Shown: positions 1 through 8,597 of the stretch, piece after piece | Numbering within the stretch: position 1 is the stretch's first letter | Layout: the number at the start of each line of letters is the position of its first letter | Assembly (NCBI RefSeq): GCF_001886715.1 | Contig: NZ_CP018082.1 | Coordinates: forward strand, 6,014,001-6,078,000 | Direction of reading: 5' to 3' | Length of the DNA: 64,000 bases | From: Nocardia mangyaensis | GTDB taxonomy: Bacteria; Actinomycetota; Actinomycetes; Mycobacteriales; Mycobacteriaceae | Notes under the pieces: model-generated | Databases searched by the model: none | What the model saw: only the letters and a program-made list of their open reading frames with translations | What the model was told of the DNA's origin: nothing | Position numbers and translations under genes: made by a program

Positions 1-2075
1 TTGACCGCGGCCTTGATTCGCCTGCGTCGTCCGATCGCGGTCCGCACACCCCGCAATTCGACGGTCCCGGTCGCCGCGGTGTGCGATCCGGCGATCGCCC
101 GAGCCAGGGTCGTCTTCCCCGCCCCGGACGGCCCGACCACCGCCAGCGCCTCCCCCGCGCGCACACTGAGCTCTACCTCGGTGAGCAACTCGTGCCCCTC
201 CGCCCACGCACTGATCCCCTTGGCCCGCAACGCTACTCCCGGTCCGTGTGGGTCCGCCGCCGGAACGGACACGCGCCACCGGAGCTGATCGCCCACCCTG
301 GCGGCACCACTGGTCGGCTCGTTCCCTGCACTCCCGGGACTACTGGCCGTCTCGGGCGCCCCGAGTTGGCGATCGAGTACCGAACCAGCCGGCCCTGTCG
401 TACCACCTCGCTCAGCGACCAGGCCGTTCTCCGGGCCCACGTCACCGCCCGTTGGCAACCCACGAGGTGGGCGAACTTCGATCACGGCATCGGCGAGAGC
501 GTGGACGGTGGCAGTGTCATGACCGGAGAGCAGGATCGTGGTCGACTCGCGGGTGGCGAGATCGGCGATGAGCCGGGCTATTTCGGCGCGGAGGGCACCG
601 TGCAGGCCCGCCAGCGGTTCGTCGAGGAGCAGGACGTCGGGGCGGCGGAGCACGGCGCGGGCGAGGGCGATGCGGCGTTGTTGGCCACCGGAGAGACGGC
701 CGCAGCGGCGACGCAGGAAGGTGGGGTCGAGGCCGACGAGTTCGAGGACGGCGCGATGGTCGTCCGTGCCGGACGTGGGTGCGGCCTCGGCGAACAGGGC
801 GCGCACGCGCATCAGCGGATTCAGTTCGGAGCCCGGATCCTGGCCGACATAGGCGATCCGCTCGCGCCGAAATGCCCGTAGCGCACCGGCATCGAGCGCG
901 AAGACGTCCTGTCCACCAACCCACGCCACCCCCGCGCGCCGTGCCCCGGAGGGAAGATGCCCGAGCAACGCCCGCATCGCCGTCGACTTCCCCGCCCCCG
1001 ACGCCCCGGTCAACGCGGTGACCGTGCCCGCCACCAATCGAAACGACAGCGGCGCCAGCAATACCACCCCGTTCTCGGCGACCACACTCAAACCATCGAC
1101 CACCACCTCAGCACCGTCCCCCGCCACAGCCTCTGCACACTCGACCGCGACACCGGCACCGCCCGCATCGGCCGAGCTTTCGTCGATGTCGGCTTCGCCG
1201 GACCCAGCCGGAGCACCCACTGGCGCAGTGCCGCCGGTGACGACCAGGTTGACACCCACCGCGACGAGGGCGATGGCGGCGCTGGGGGTGAGGACGGACC
1301 AGGGATTGAGGAGCAGGCCGGGGGCGTTGTCGCGGACCATGATCGCCCAGTTGTCGGCGCCGATGCCGGGGAGCCCGAGGAAGGCGACGGTGCTCACGAG
1401 GTAGACGGCGACGACGAAGCGGAGGCCGAGCTGGGTGACGAAGACGGCGCGGAGGTTGGGCAGGACCTCACGAAAGACCAGGTGCGGGAGGGATTCTCCG
1501 CTGACGATCGCGGCTTCGAGGTAGCCGGTGCTCGCGATGCTCGCCGCCGAGGCCGCGAAGAGCCTGGCGCAGTAGGGCACACCGAACACCAGGGCGACGG
1601 TGATCAACGCGGCCTCGCCACCGTGCGGCCACGCGGTGAGCACGAGCAGGATGCCGAGGACCGCGGGGAGCAGGATGACCAGGTCACCGGCGAGTTCGAT
1701 GACCGCCCCGGCGCGCGGTCGGACCGCGGCGACCGTCCCGAGAGTCGCCGACAGCACCGTCACCGCCACCGCGATCACGGCCGAGACCACCAGCAGGCGC
1801 GCACCCCCGCTGAGCAGGTGGCTGAGCACATCACGCCCCAACCGATCGGTCCCGAGCATCGCGCCACCGCTCGGCGGCGCGAACGGCATCCCCACCGCCT
1901 GCTCCACCGGATACGGCGCCAGCAACGGCCCGACCACCGCGAGCAGCACCACCAGGCCCACTCCCGCCGCCACCGACCACCGCCACCGGCTGGCCGGTCG
2001 ATCACCCTGTGCTGGTGTCGGTAGCGCCCGAGCGCCCGCCGCCACCAGCACCTGCCGATCTGGCTGAGCACTCAT
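1..2075 (-). CDS. Fused ABC transporter permease-ATPase-ATPase (dipeptide/nickel type), C-terminus cut by window
   Basis: One reading frame runs without a stop from the ATG at 2075 to the first base of the window, about 691 residues. It begins with a DppC-like permease that carries the family's GTDRLGRDVLS stretch near residue 75 and several hydrophobic segments. A first ATPase follows, with Walker A GASGAGKST (Lys363), signature LSGGQQRR and Walker B VLLLDEP. After a linker rich in Gly, Ala and Pro comes a second ATPase with Walker A GPSGAGKTT (Lys654). I checked that both Walker A motifs are in the permease frame. The start overlaps the permease stop at 2072-2074 (ATGA), so the two are translationally coupled. 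The protein would supply one permease half and both ATPases of an importer in the cytoplasmic membrane. Two-ATPase fusions are common in this family; the triple fusion is less so. Confidence 0.85.
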   Translation of the reverse strand, partial: MSAQPDRQVLVAAGARALPTPAQGDRPASRWRWSVAAGVGLVVLLAVVGPLLAPYPVEQAVGMPFAPPSGGAMLGTDRLGRDVLSHLLSGGARLLVVSAVIAVAVTVLSATLGTVAAVRPRAGAVIELAGDLVILLPAVLGILLVLTAWPHGGEAALITVALVFGVPYCARLFAASAASIASTGYLEAAIVSGESLPHLVFREVLPNLRAVFVTQLGLRFVVAVYLVSTVAFLGLPGIGADNWAIMVRDNAPGLLLNPWSVLTPSAAIALVAVGVNLVVTGGTAPVGAPAGSGEADIDESSADAGGAGVAVECAEAVAGDGAEVVVDGLSVVAENGVVLLAPLSFRLVAGTVTALTGASGAGKSTAMRALLGHLPSGARRAGVAWVGGQDVFALDAGALRAFRRERIAYVGQDPGSELNPLMRVRALFAEAAPTSGTDDHRAVLELVGLDPTFLRRRCGRLSGGQQRRIALARAVLRRPDVLLLDEPLAGLHGALRAEIARLIADLATRESTTILLSGHDTATVHALADAVIEVRPPRGLPTGGDVGPENGLVAERGGTTGPAGSVLDRQLGAPETASSPGSAGNEPTSGAARVGDQLRWRVSVPAADPHGPGVALRAKGISAWAEGHELLTEVELSVRAGEALAVVGPSGAGKTTLARAIAGSHTAATGTVELRGVRTAIGRRRRIKAAV

Positions 2076-3010
2076 CGCGCACCTCGAGTGGCCCAGGTGC
2101 GGGCGAAGTCGGCGGCGGCGAGGAGGACCATGATGACGATGGCGGTGAGCGCGACCACGGCGGCGACGGTCGCGGTGTCGCGGTCGGCGACAGAACCGGC
2201 GAGGACGGCGCCGACACCGGGGTAGTTGAACAGCGTCTCGACGACGAGGGCACCGCCGAAGAGCATGCCGACCGAGGTGGCGTATCCGGCGACGATGGTC
2301 GGGACGGCGAAGGGCAGCAGGTGCCGCAGCAGGACGCTACGAGGCGGAAGTCCTTCCAGCACCGCGCTTTCCACGTGCGGCGCCGTGGCGACATCGAGGA
2401 GGGCCGAGCGCACGATGCGGGTGTTCCAGCCGATCTGCGGGATCGCCAACGCGAGGACGGGCAGGATCAGCATCTCCGGGCCGGCCGGGAAACCGGACGG
2501 GCCGGTGAGGGTGACCGCGGGGAGCAACCCGGTCGCCAACGAGAACACCAGGATCAGCAGTGTGCCGCAGACGAATTCGGGGACCGCGACGGACACGGTG
2601 GTGGCGGGTTGCAGGGCGCGCGCGCCGACGGCGTCGGGGCGCATGGCCCACCAGCACCCGAGGGCCAGCGACAGCACCACCGTCAGCACGAGGGCGATGC
2701 CACCGAGCAGCAGCGTCTGCGGGAACTTGTCGGCCAGCAGGGCGCCGATCGAAGTTCCGCGCGCGGTCTGCCCGAAATCCCCGGTGAGCACCCCGCAGAA
2801 CCAGTGCCAGAACTGGATCGGCACCGCGCGATCGAGGCCGAGCTCGCGCTCCTTGGCCAGCAGCTCGGCCTGATCGGCGTCGCGGCCCAGCGCCGAACGG
2901 GCCGCGTTGCCGGGCAGCAGATCCACCGCGACGAGCACGATCGCGAGCAGTGCCACCAGCAACGTGAGCCGGCGCAGCACCGGAACGACGAAGGCCCGCA
3001 CCGCGCTCAC
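2072..3010 (-). CDS. ABC transporter permease, DppB/NikB-like
   Basis: This 312-residue inner-membrane protein belongs to the BPD_transp_1 permease family of peptide/nickel importers. It has an N-terminal membrane segment (residues about 10-30), an extracytoplasmic region with the LGLDRAVPIQFWHW motif typical of DppB-like proteins, then about five further hydrophobic segments. The GTG at 3010 is chosen because it overlaps the stop of the binding-protein gene (GTGA) and removes about 100 arginine-rich residues that the open frame would otherwise add. It should pair with the permease half of the downstream fusion protein to form the channel. Substrate cannot be read from the sequence; the iron box and neighbours suggest a metal-metallophore complex. 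Confidence 0.88.
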   Translation of the reverse strand: MSAVRAFVVPVLRRLTLLVALLAIVLVAVDLLPGNAARSALGRDADQAELLAKERELGLDRAVPIQFWHWFCGVLTGDFGQTARGTSIGALLADKFPQTLLLGGIALVLTVVLSLALGCWWAMRPDAVGARALQPATTVSVAVPEFVCGTLLILVFSLATGLLPAVTLTGPSGFPAGPEMLILPVLALAIPQIGWNTRIVRSALLDVATAPHVESAVLEGLPPRSVLLRHLLPFAVPTIVAGYATSVGMLFGGALVVETLFNYPGVGAVLAGSVADRDTATVAAVVALTAIVIMVLLAAADFARTWATRGAR

Positions 3011-4515
3011 GCCAGCCAGGCGCGTTCCAGCTGGACCCGGGCGAACCCGCCGAGGGTCGGGAGACCACGCACCGAGGCCGCGGCGATGTCGACTCCATCG
3101 GCCATGCCCCACACGAGATAGCCACCGCGCTCGAACTGGATGCGCTGGATCTCCTCGCACGCCTGGAGGTACTCGGCACCGGAGGCCGCCAGCGCCCGGG
3201 CGATGGCGGCGTCGAATTCGGCGTCGTGGAAGGCGGTTTCGTTGCGGTTGGTGCCCGAGGACATCAGCTTCTCGGCGAAGAACACCACCGAGTCGTTGGT
3301 GCCCCACGAGACCGTGTACAGCGGCGCGGTGAGCCAGGTCTGGTCGTAGAAGGCGGCTGGCTCGACCACTTGCACGTCGAGGCGCACACCGATCTCGGCG
3401 AGCTGGGTGGCGACCACCTTCGCGGATTCGACCTCACCGGCCACCTCGGCCTTGGTGACGAAGGGATAGCTGCGGCCGGTGTCGAAACCCGCCTCGCGCA
3501 GCAAGGTCTTCGCGCGCTCGACATCGCGGTCGCGGCGGGCGAGCGCGGTGTCGTAGGCGGGATCGGCGGTGCCGAGGATGTCGGCGGCGACGGTGCCGAA
3601 GCCGGAGTGCACCTGGTTGACCAGCGCGGTCCGGTCGACACCGAGGCGCAACGCCGTGCGCACCCTGGCATCGGCGAACGGACCGTCGGCGGTGCGCATG
3701 GCGACACCGACCATGGTGTCGTTCGGTCGCCGGACCACCTGCAGGTCAGCACGTCCGGCGGCGGTGCGACCTGCGATGGCCCCGACATTGGAGGCCAGGT
3801 CGATCTGGCCGCCGATGGCCGCGTTGCCCAACGCGGTGACGCTGTCGAACATGGTCACCTCGATGGCGTCGAGCAGCGGCGGCGCGCCGTGCCAGTGCTC
3901 GTTGCGGACCAGCCGCGCGGTGCCGCCCTGGAAGGATTCGAGCCGGAACGGGCCGGTCCCGATCGCGGCGGTGAAGTCGGTGGTGCCCTGCGGCACGGTG
4001 AAGGTCATCAGCCGAAGTAGCAGCGGCAGTTGGGTATTGGACTCCGGCACGGTGAACACGACGCGGTTCGGTCCGTCGGCGGTGATGTCGTCGGCGGCGA
4101 CCGGCATCTTCGACGCGCCGCCGACCGAGCGCAGCCTGCGCATCGACCACACCACGTCCTCGGCGGTCACCGGCGCACCGTTGTGGAACCTCGCGCCCTC
4201 GGCGATGGTGAAGGTCCAGCGACGGTTGTCGGCGTCGGCTTCCCAGTGCGTGGCCAGCCGTGGGGCGACGGTCGGATCGGCGCCGGGGACGGTGAGCGCG
4301 TCGTAGACCAGCGAGGCGATCAGGAAATCGCTGTCATTGCTGAGATTGCCGTGCGGATCGCGTTCGATCCTGGCGGCGGTGCCGAGCGCGCCGACCCGCA
4401 GTGTGCCGCCCCGCTGGGTGGTGCCGGCATCGTCTTCGCTCGCGCACGCGGCCGCGAGCAGCAGCGCGGTGACGCCGATTCCGGACTGCAGCAGTTGTCT
4501 GCGCGTGATCCCCAT
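3007..4515 (-). CDS. Tat-type lipoprotein solute-binding protein, SBP family 5
   Basis: The protein has 502 residues. Its N-terminus combines a twin-arginine motif (TRRQLLQ, residues 4-10), a hydrophobic core and a lipobox (LAAAC) with Cys24 as the lipidation site. The rest is a family 5 solute-binding protein (DppA/NikA/CntA-like), including the TGPFRLESF stretch typical of the fold. ATG 4515 is chosen because GGGAAGG lies 8 bases upstream and the signal peptide starts there; the longer open frame to 4650 adds an unrelated stretch. It is the first gene of a binding protein-permease-fusion operon and has an IdeR-type box 58-76 bases upstream of its start. This family imports peptides, nickel, and the staphylopine/pseudopaline metal complexes. 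Iron-dependent uptake of a metal chelate is the inference. Confidence 0.9.
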   Translation of the reverse strand: MGITRRQLLQSGIGVTALLLAAACASEDDAGTTQRGGTLRVGALGTAARIERDPHGNLSNDSDFLIASLVYDALTVPGADPTVAPRLATHWEADADNRRWTFTIAEGARFHNGAPVTAEDVVWSMRRLRSVGGASKMPVAADDITADGPNRVVFTVPESNTQLPLLLRLMTFTVPQGTTDFTAAIGTGPFRLESFQGGTARLVRNEHWHGAPPLLDAIEVTMFDSVTALGNAAIGGQIDLASNVGAIAGRTAAGRADLQVVRRPNDTMVGVAMRTADGPFADARVRTALRLGVDRTALVNQVHSGFGTVAADILGTADPAYDTALARRDRDVERAKTLLREAGFDTGRSYPFVTKAEVAGEVESAKVVATQLAEIGVRLDVQVVEPAAFYDQTWLTAPLYTVSWGTNDSVVFFAEKLMSSGTNRNETAFHDAEFDAAIARALAASGAEYLQACEEIQRIQFERGGYLVWGMADGVDIAAASVRGLPTLGGFARVQLERAWLA

Positions 4516-4572
4516 CGTGGTGTGCCTTCCCTCGAACCGCGTGCGCCGAAACTCCCTTTCCGGCAAAGCAAA

Positions 4573-4591
4573 CCAGGCGAGGCTAACCTGA
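4573..4591 (-). promoter_or_regulatory. IdeR/DtxR-type iron box for the ABC importer operon
   Basis: Read on the minus strand the 19 bases are TCAGGTTAGCCTCGCCTGG. This matches 14 of 19 positions of the known IdeR/DtxR consensus (TTAGGTTAGSCTAACCTAA), with the core AGGTTAGCCT intact. It lies 58-76 bases upstream of the binding-protein start, a suitable position for iron-dependent repression. Confidence 0.7.
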
Positions 4592-4727
4592 AATGTGTGC
4601 CAGTGGTGGTGATCATCACGACCGATGCCGAACCGCAGCGCGCCGAACACACCCCCGAATTTCCATCACCGCAGGCTTTGAGGTAGAAAGCTTCGTTATA
4701 CGAATTGGCTATTTTCGAGTCGACACT

Positions 4728-4746
4728 TTAGGTAAGTCTTGCCTAA
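4728..4746 (+). promoter_or_regulatory. IdeR/DtxR-type iron box for the biosynthetic operon
   Basis: The sequence TTAGGTAAGTCTTGCCTAA is a 9-1-9 palindrome with one mismatch. It matches 15 of 19 positions of the IdeR/DtxR consensus. It lies 78-96 bases upstream of the oxygenase GTG at 4824. Together with the site at 4573-4591 it suggests that import and synthesis genes are both repressed by iron. The 308-base gap 4516-4823 holds these two sites and no gene that I can see. Confidence 0.8.
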
Positions 4747-4823
4747 TTAGACGCCAAGCACTACCTTCGCACATCGAGTCTCCACATCACCCGCGTTCGA
4801 CCGATGCGAAGAAGGGAAGGCCG

Positions 4824-5927
4824 GTGAAAAGCGTTCTGTCCGAACGTATGACACTTCACCTGCACGATATCGAACATCGCGAGCTGGAGCCCGGTGCCGC
4901 TGCTGCCGTGCGCTCGCTCGCTCACGACCTTCGTCACCGATTAGGTGATGAAACACACACCACGACATTGCACGATCCGGCATTGCTCGCCGAAATCGAG
5001 CAATGCGTCGGCGAATTGCCCGATTCGGTGCGCGACGCCGTCCGGCCGCCCGCGACCGCGGCGGGCGCGACCGTGGTGCGCGGCCTGCGGGTCGAGGACC
5101 CCGAATTCGGTCCGACGCCCCGGGATTGGCGAGCCGCCGCCGAGTCGGCGCATTCGGGGTCGCTGGAACTCGACATCGCCATGCTGTTGCTGGCGCGCTG
5201 CGCGGGTGATCCGTTCGGCTGGCAGGGGCAGCAGAACGGCAGGCTGGTCAACAACATCGTGCCCGCGGTCGGGCACGAGGACGAGCAGTCCGGCGCGAGC
5301 AGCTCCACCCTGCTCAGCCCGCACACCGAGGACGCTTTCCACGCCCAGCGCGCGAACCTGCTGATGCTGGTCTGCCTGCGCAATCCGGACCGGGTCGCCA
5401 CGACGGTGTCGTCGGTGCGCCGGGTCGAGCTGTCCGACGAGGACCTGGCCGCACTCACCACCCCGACGGTGCCGATCCTGCCGGACGTGTCCTACGGTAC
5501 CGATTTCGATCACCCCGCCCCCGCCCTGCCGACCGTGTGGCTCGATGAAACAGGCAGTGCCACACTGCGTTACGATCCCGCCTACACCCCGCTCGACGAC
5601 GCCGACCCGATGTTCCGCTCCGCCTACGCCCGGCTCACCGCCGAACTGGCCAGGGTCTGCCACGCCCCCGCGCTCGCCCCCGGCGAGATCCTGCTGGTGG
5701 ACAACGACGTCGCCGTCCACGGGCGGGTGCCCTTCCGTGCCCGCTACGACGGCACCGATCGCTGGCTCAAGCGAGTGAACATCCGGCTGCCCGAACGCCG
5801 TCGGCGCGCGCAGGAGTCGTCCGAGAATGGGTACGGCCAGCGAGTGGTCGCGCCGTTCCGGGCGAGCACCGATCGGACAGCAGAGCGGGGCAGTACAGAT
5901 GAACGAGGATCCGTTGAACAACCGTGA
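4824..5927 (+). CDS. Fe(II)/2-oxoglutarate-dependent oxygenase, arginine beta-hydroxylase/clavaminate synthase-like
   Basis: The protein has 367 residues from the GTG at 4824, which follows GAAGGGAAGG. An alternative ATG lies at 4848. The iron-binding triad of the clavaminate-synthase-like family is visible: His167 and Glu169 in PHTEDAFH, and distal His299 in VAVHGRVPF. The C-terminal ARYDGTDRWLKR stretch resembles VioC-type arginine hydroxylases. Such enzymes use Fe(II), O2 and 2-oxoglutarate to hydroxylate the beta carbon of free arginine or related amino acids. It is the first gene of the rightward operon and overlaps the next gene by 29 bases. An iron box precedes it. The exact substrate is not shown by the sequence; arginine is the best guess from family resemblance. 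Confidence 0.85.
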   Translation: MKSVLSERMTLHLHDIEHRELEPGAAAAVRSLAHDLRHRLGDETHTTTLHDPALLAEIEQCVGELPDSVRDAVRPPATAAGATVVRGLRVEDPEFGPTPRDWRAAAESAHSGSLELDIAMLLLARCAGDPFGWQGQQNGRLVNNIVPAVGHEDEQSGASSSTLLSPHTEDAFHAQRANLLMLVCLRNPDRVATTVSSVRRVELSDEDLAALTTPTVPILPDVSYGTDFDHPAPALPTVWLDETGSATLRYDPAYTPLDDADPMFRSAYARLTAELARVCHAPALAPGEILLVDNDVAVHGRVPFRARYDGTDRWLKRVNIRLPERRRRAQESSENGYGQRVVAPFRASTDRTAERGSTDERGSVEQP

Positions 5928-6909
5928 CCGGAGCACCCCGCTGCGGGTGCTCTCCCGTAGCGACCTGGCCGACGTGCCGATCACGCCCGCCGAGGTGGTA
6001 CGCGCCGTCGAGGAAGCCTATCTGGCCTTCGCGGCGGGCGAATCCGACAACCCGCGCAAGCTGAGCGTCGCCGATCCCGGCGGCTCGTCGGTGTCCTACG
6101 CGATGCTGGGCCGCGACGGTCGGCGCCGGGTCGTCGCCATGAAGACCTCCTACAAGTTCGATCCCGGCCACGACCGCAGCACCAAGCGGTACTACACCAC
6201 CATCACCCTCTACGACGACACCACCGGCGCGCCGATCGCGATGATGGACTGCGCCAGGGTCGGCGCGCTGCGGACCCCGGCCGTCTCGGCGCTGCTGGTT
6301 CGCGAGACAGTGCGCCGGGGCGCGGAGAGCGCGCTGCTCATCGGCACCGGCACCCAGGGCCGCAACGCGCTGCCGCATCTGCTGGCGGTGAACCCGCAGC
6401 TGCGCAAGCTGATGGTCTTCGGCACGCACCCCGACGGACTGGCCGCGGTGCACACCCACCTGACCGAGGCGGCGCCGCACGCGCTGCTCAAGGTGGTCGA
6501 CGACCCGTACACTGCGGCCGGGACCGCCGACGTGGTGCTGGCGACCGCGGGACCAGGCACCGAGGTGGCGCTGGAATCCGAGCATCTGGCACCGGGTTCG
6601 GTGGCGGTGCTCGTCGGTTACGGGCTTGCCCCGTCGACACTGGTCGAGGCCGACCGGGTGATCGCCACCAGCGCCGCCCAGATGGCGCTGACCGGCACCG
6701 ACATGGTCGGACCCGACGGCACCCTGCGCTCGGTCGACGCCGAACTGCCGCAGATCCTCACCCGCAGCCGCCCCGCCCGTCGGCGCGAGGACGAGAAGAT
6801 CTTCGTCTACAACAGCGGGCTCGTACTCACCGATATCGCGGTCGCGCACGCGCTCGCCACCCGCGCCATCGCCGAGGGACGAGGTACCGAGGTGCCGCTG
6901 TGGGACTAG
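5899..6909 (+). CDS. SbnB-like NAD(P)-dependent dehydrogenase, ornithine cyclodeaminase family
   Basis: The protein has 336 residues from ATG 5899. The upstream in-frame codon at 5827 would only add residues inside the preceding gene. The ornithine cyclodeaminase/mu-crystallin fold is indicated by the N-terminal region with MKTSYKFDPGHDRSTKR and the nucleotide-binding GTGTQG at residues 149-154. Within this family SbnB of staphyloferrin B synthesis oxidises N-(2-amino-2-carboxyethyl)-L-glutamate to 2,3-diaminopropionate plus 2-oxoglutarate. The presence of an SbnA-like gene in the same operon makes that role far more likely than ornithine cyclodeamination. The operon also resembles what is reported for aminopolycarboxylate (EDDS-type) metallophores. 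Confidence 0.85.
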   Translation: MNEDPLNNRDRSTPLRVLSRSDLADVPITPAEVVRAVEEAYLAFAAGESDNPRKLSVADPGGSSVSYAMLGRDGRRRVVAMKTSYKFDPGHDRSTKRYYTTITLYDDTTGAPIAMMDCARVGALRTPAVSALLVRETVRRGAESALLIGTGTQGRNALPHLLAVNPQLRKLMVFGTHPDGLAAVHTHLTEAAPHALLKVVDDPYTAAGTADVVLATAGPGTEVALESEHLAPGSVAVLVGYGLAPSTLVEADRVIATSAAQMALTGTDMVGPDGTLRSVDAELPQILTRSRPARRREDEKIFVYNSGLVLTDIAVAHALATRAIAEGRGTEVPLWD

Positions 6910-7018
6910 CGGGCGCCGGGGTCGGTGCGCACTCGCCGCCGACCCCCCTTCCCGAACCACCGAGTCGGCACACGCACTCGGAACTCCCCGCTGCTCGCCC
7001 GACGAGCGAGGCGCTTCG

Positions 7019-8560
7019 ATGAGCACCCCGCCCGACGCCCCGCGCGCCGAAGCACCCCCCACTGCCGCGGCGCCCGGCAGCATCGCGCCAGTCGAGACCG
7101 GACACGTCGGCACCACACCCGGCGGTATCAGGTCTTCCGGTTCGGCGGCGGTCGAGGCGGGGCCCGTCAAGGCCGTGCCGGTCGAGGAAGGGCCGGTCGT
7201 GACCGGGGGCGGGCGGCAGCGTGTGCCCGGTGGGGAGCCGGGGGCACACTGCGCTCCGGCAATGCCCTCGTATGTCGATCACGTGGAGCGGCGACTACTC
7301 GATGATCCGCAGGTGCTCGGGGACATCGCCGACGTGGTCGGTGGGCCGTTCCATGTCATGTATCCCGAGCGGGTCGCCCGGAACATCGGCACTTTCCAGG
7401 CGGCGTTCGGTGCCGCCGGTGTGGACGGGTTCGTCTACTTCGGGAAGAAGGCGAACAAGGCCGCGTGTGTGGCTCGGGCGTGCGCCGACAGCGGCGCGGG
7501 AATCGATGTCGCGAGCGCCGGCGAGTTGGTCGCGGCGTTGGCGCAGGGGGTGCGGGGCGAGGATCTGATGATCACCGGGCCCGCGAAATCCGACGAGCTC
7601 TTGTGGCTGGCGGCGCGGCATCGGGCGCTGATCGCCATCGATGCGCTCGACGAGCTGGAACGGCTTGTCGCGCTGAACCTTGCGGCGCGCATCGTGTTGC
7701 GGGCGTTGCCCGATGGCTCTACCAGCCGATTCGGGTTGGCCCCCGGCGAATTGAGCCAGGCCGTCGAGCGGATCGATCCCGGCGGCCCGATCCTGCTGTC
7801 GGGCTTCAGTTTCCACCTGACCGGCTACGACGCCATCGCACGATCCGAGCAGGCCGCGGCGCTGATCGATCTCTGCCTGCGTACCCGCGCACAAGGCCAC
7901 CCGGCGGACACGATCTCGATCGGCGGTGGATTCGGGGTCGACTATCTCGACGCGGCCTCCTGGGCACGGTTCCGAGACACAGTCAGCGACAACTGGTTCC
8001 ACGCGAACCCGCCGAAGAGTGGCTACTACCCTTACCACTTCCCGGTGCCGGGCGCGGCCATGCTCACCGCGATCCTGGCCCACCGCGACCTCGCCGACCG
8101 ACTGCGCGACAACGACATTCGCCTAGCCGTGGAACCCGGTCGCGCCCTGCTGGACCGGGCGGGCAGCTCGGTCTTCCGCGTGCAAGGTGTGAAGTCGCGT
8201 ACCGTCGGGGCCGAACCGTATGACATCCTCACCGTCGACGGCACCAGCCTGAGCCTGTCCGAGCAGTGGTTCGACAGCGAATACCTGCCCGATCCGGTGC
8301 TGTGGCCCGTACACCCCGGCCATCGCACCCCGACCAGTGTCGGCGCCAGCACCTGCCTGGAATCCGACCTGTTGAGCAGGCGGCGCATCCCGCTGCCCCG
8401 GCGTGCCCGCGTCGGCGATCTGCTCGTCTACCCGAACACCGCCGGGTATCAGATGGACTCCAACGAGTCCCCGTTCCACGAGCTGCCGCTCCCGCCGAAA
8501 GTGGTCCTGTCCGCAGGCCCCGATCGGCTGCGCTGGCGGCTGGACGCCCCAGCCCGCTGA
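7019..8560 (+). CDS. Type III PLP-dependent amino acid decarboxylase with Pro/Ala-rich N-terminal extension
   Basis: The protein has 513 residues from ATG 7019, which has GAGG 7 bases upstream. A core starting near ATG 7262 resembles the alanine-racemase-fold decarboxylases (LysA, SbnH). Lys144 in YFGKKANK is the likely Schiff-base lysine, the ISIGGGFGVDY stretch is the phosphate-binding glycine loop, and EPGRALLD and GASTCLESD correspond to C-terminal active-site segments. In SbnH-like enzymes the substrate is a carboxylated siderophore intermediate, so decarboxylation here may create an ethylenediamine-type unit. The first 81 residues have no recognised domain, but their codons keep the strong third-position G/C of coding sequence. 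An alternative start at 7262 would give about 432 residues and leave a 353-base gap. Confidence 0.82.
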   Translation: MSTPPDAPRAEAPPTAAAPGSIAPVETGHVGTTPGGIRSSGSAAVEAGPVKAVPVEEGPVVTGGGRQRVPGGEPGAHCAPAMPSYVDHVERRLLDDPQVLGDIADVVGGPFHVMYPERVARNIGTFQAAFGAAGVDGFVYFGKKANKAACVARACADSGAGIDVASAGELVAALAQGVRGEDLMITGPAKSDELLWLAARHRALIAIDALDELERLVALNLAARIVLRALPDGSTSRFGLAPGELSQAVERIDPGGPILLSGFSFHLTGYDAIARSEQAAALIDLCLRTRAQGHPADTISIGGGFGVDYLDAASWARFRDTVSDNWFHANPPKSGYYPYHFPVPGAAMLTAILAHRDLADRLRDNDIRLAVEPGRALLDRAGSSVFRVQGVKSRTVGAEPYDILTVDGTSLSLSEQWFDSEYLPDPVLWPVHPGHRTPTSVGASTCLESDLLSRRRIPLPRRARVGDLLVYPNTAGYQMDSNESPFHELPLPPKVVLSAGPDRLRWRLDAPAR

Positions 8561-8597
8561 TCCACCCGAGCTCCCGATCCCGATGGAGGAACACCCC

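Noticed and set aside
7262..8560. Shorter decarboxylase starting at Met 7262
   Set aside because: It remains possible, but the upstream coding-like composition and ribosome binding site favour 7019.
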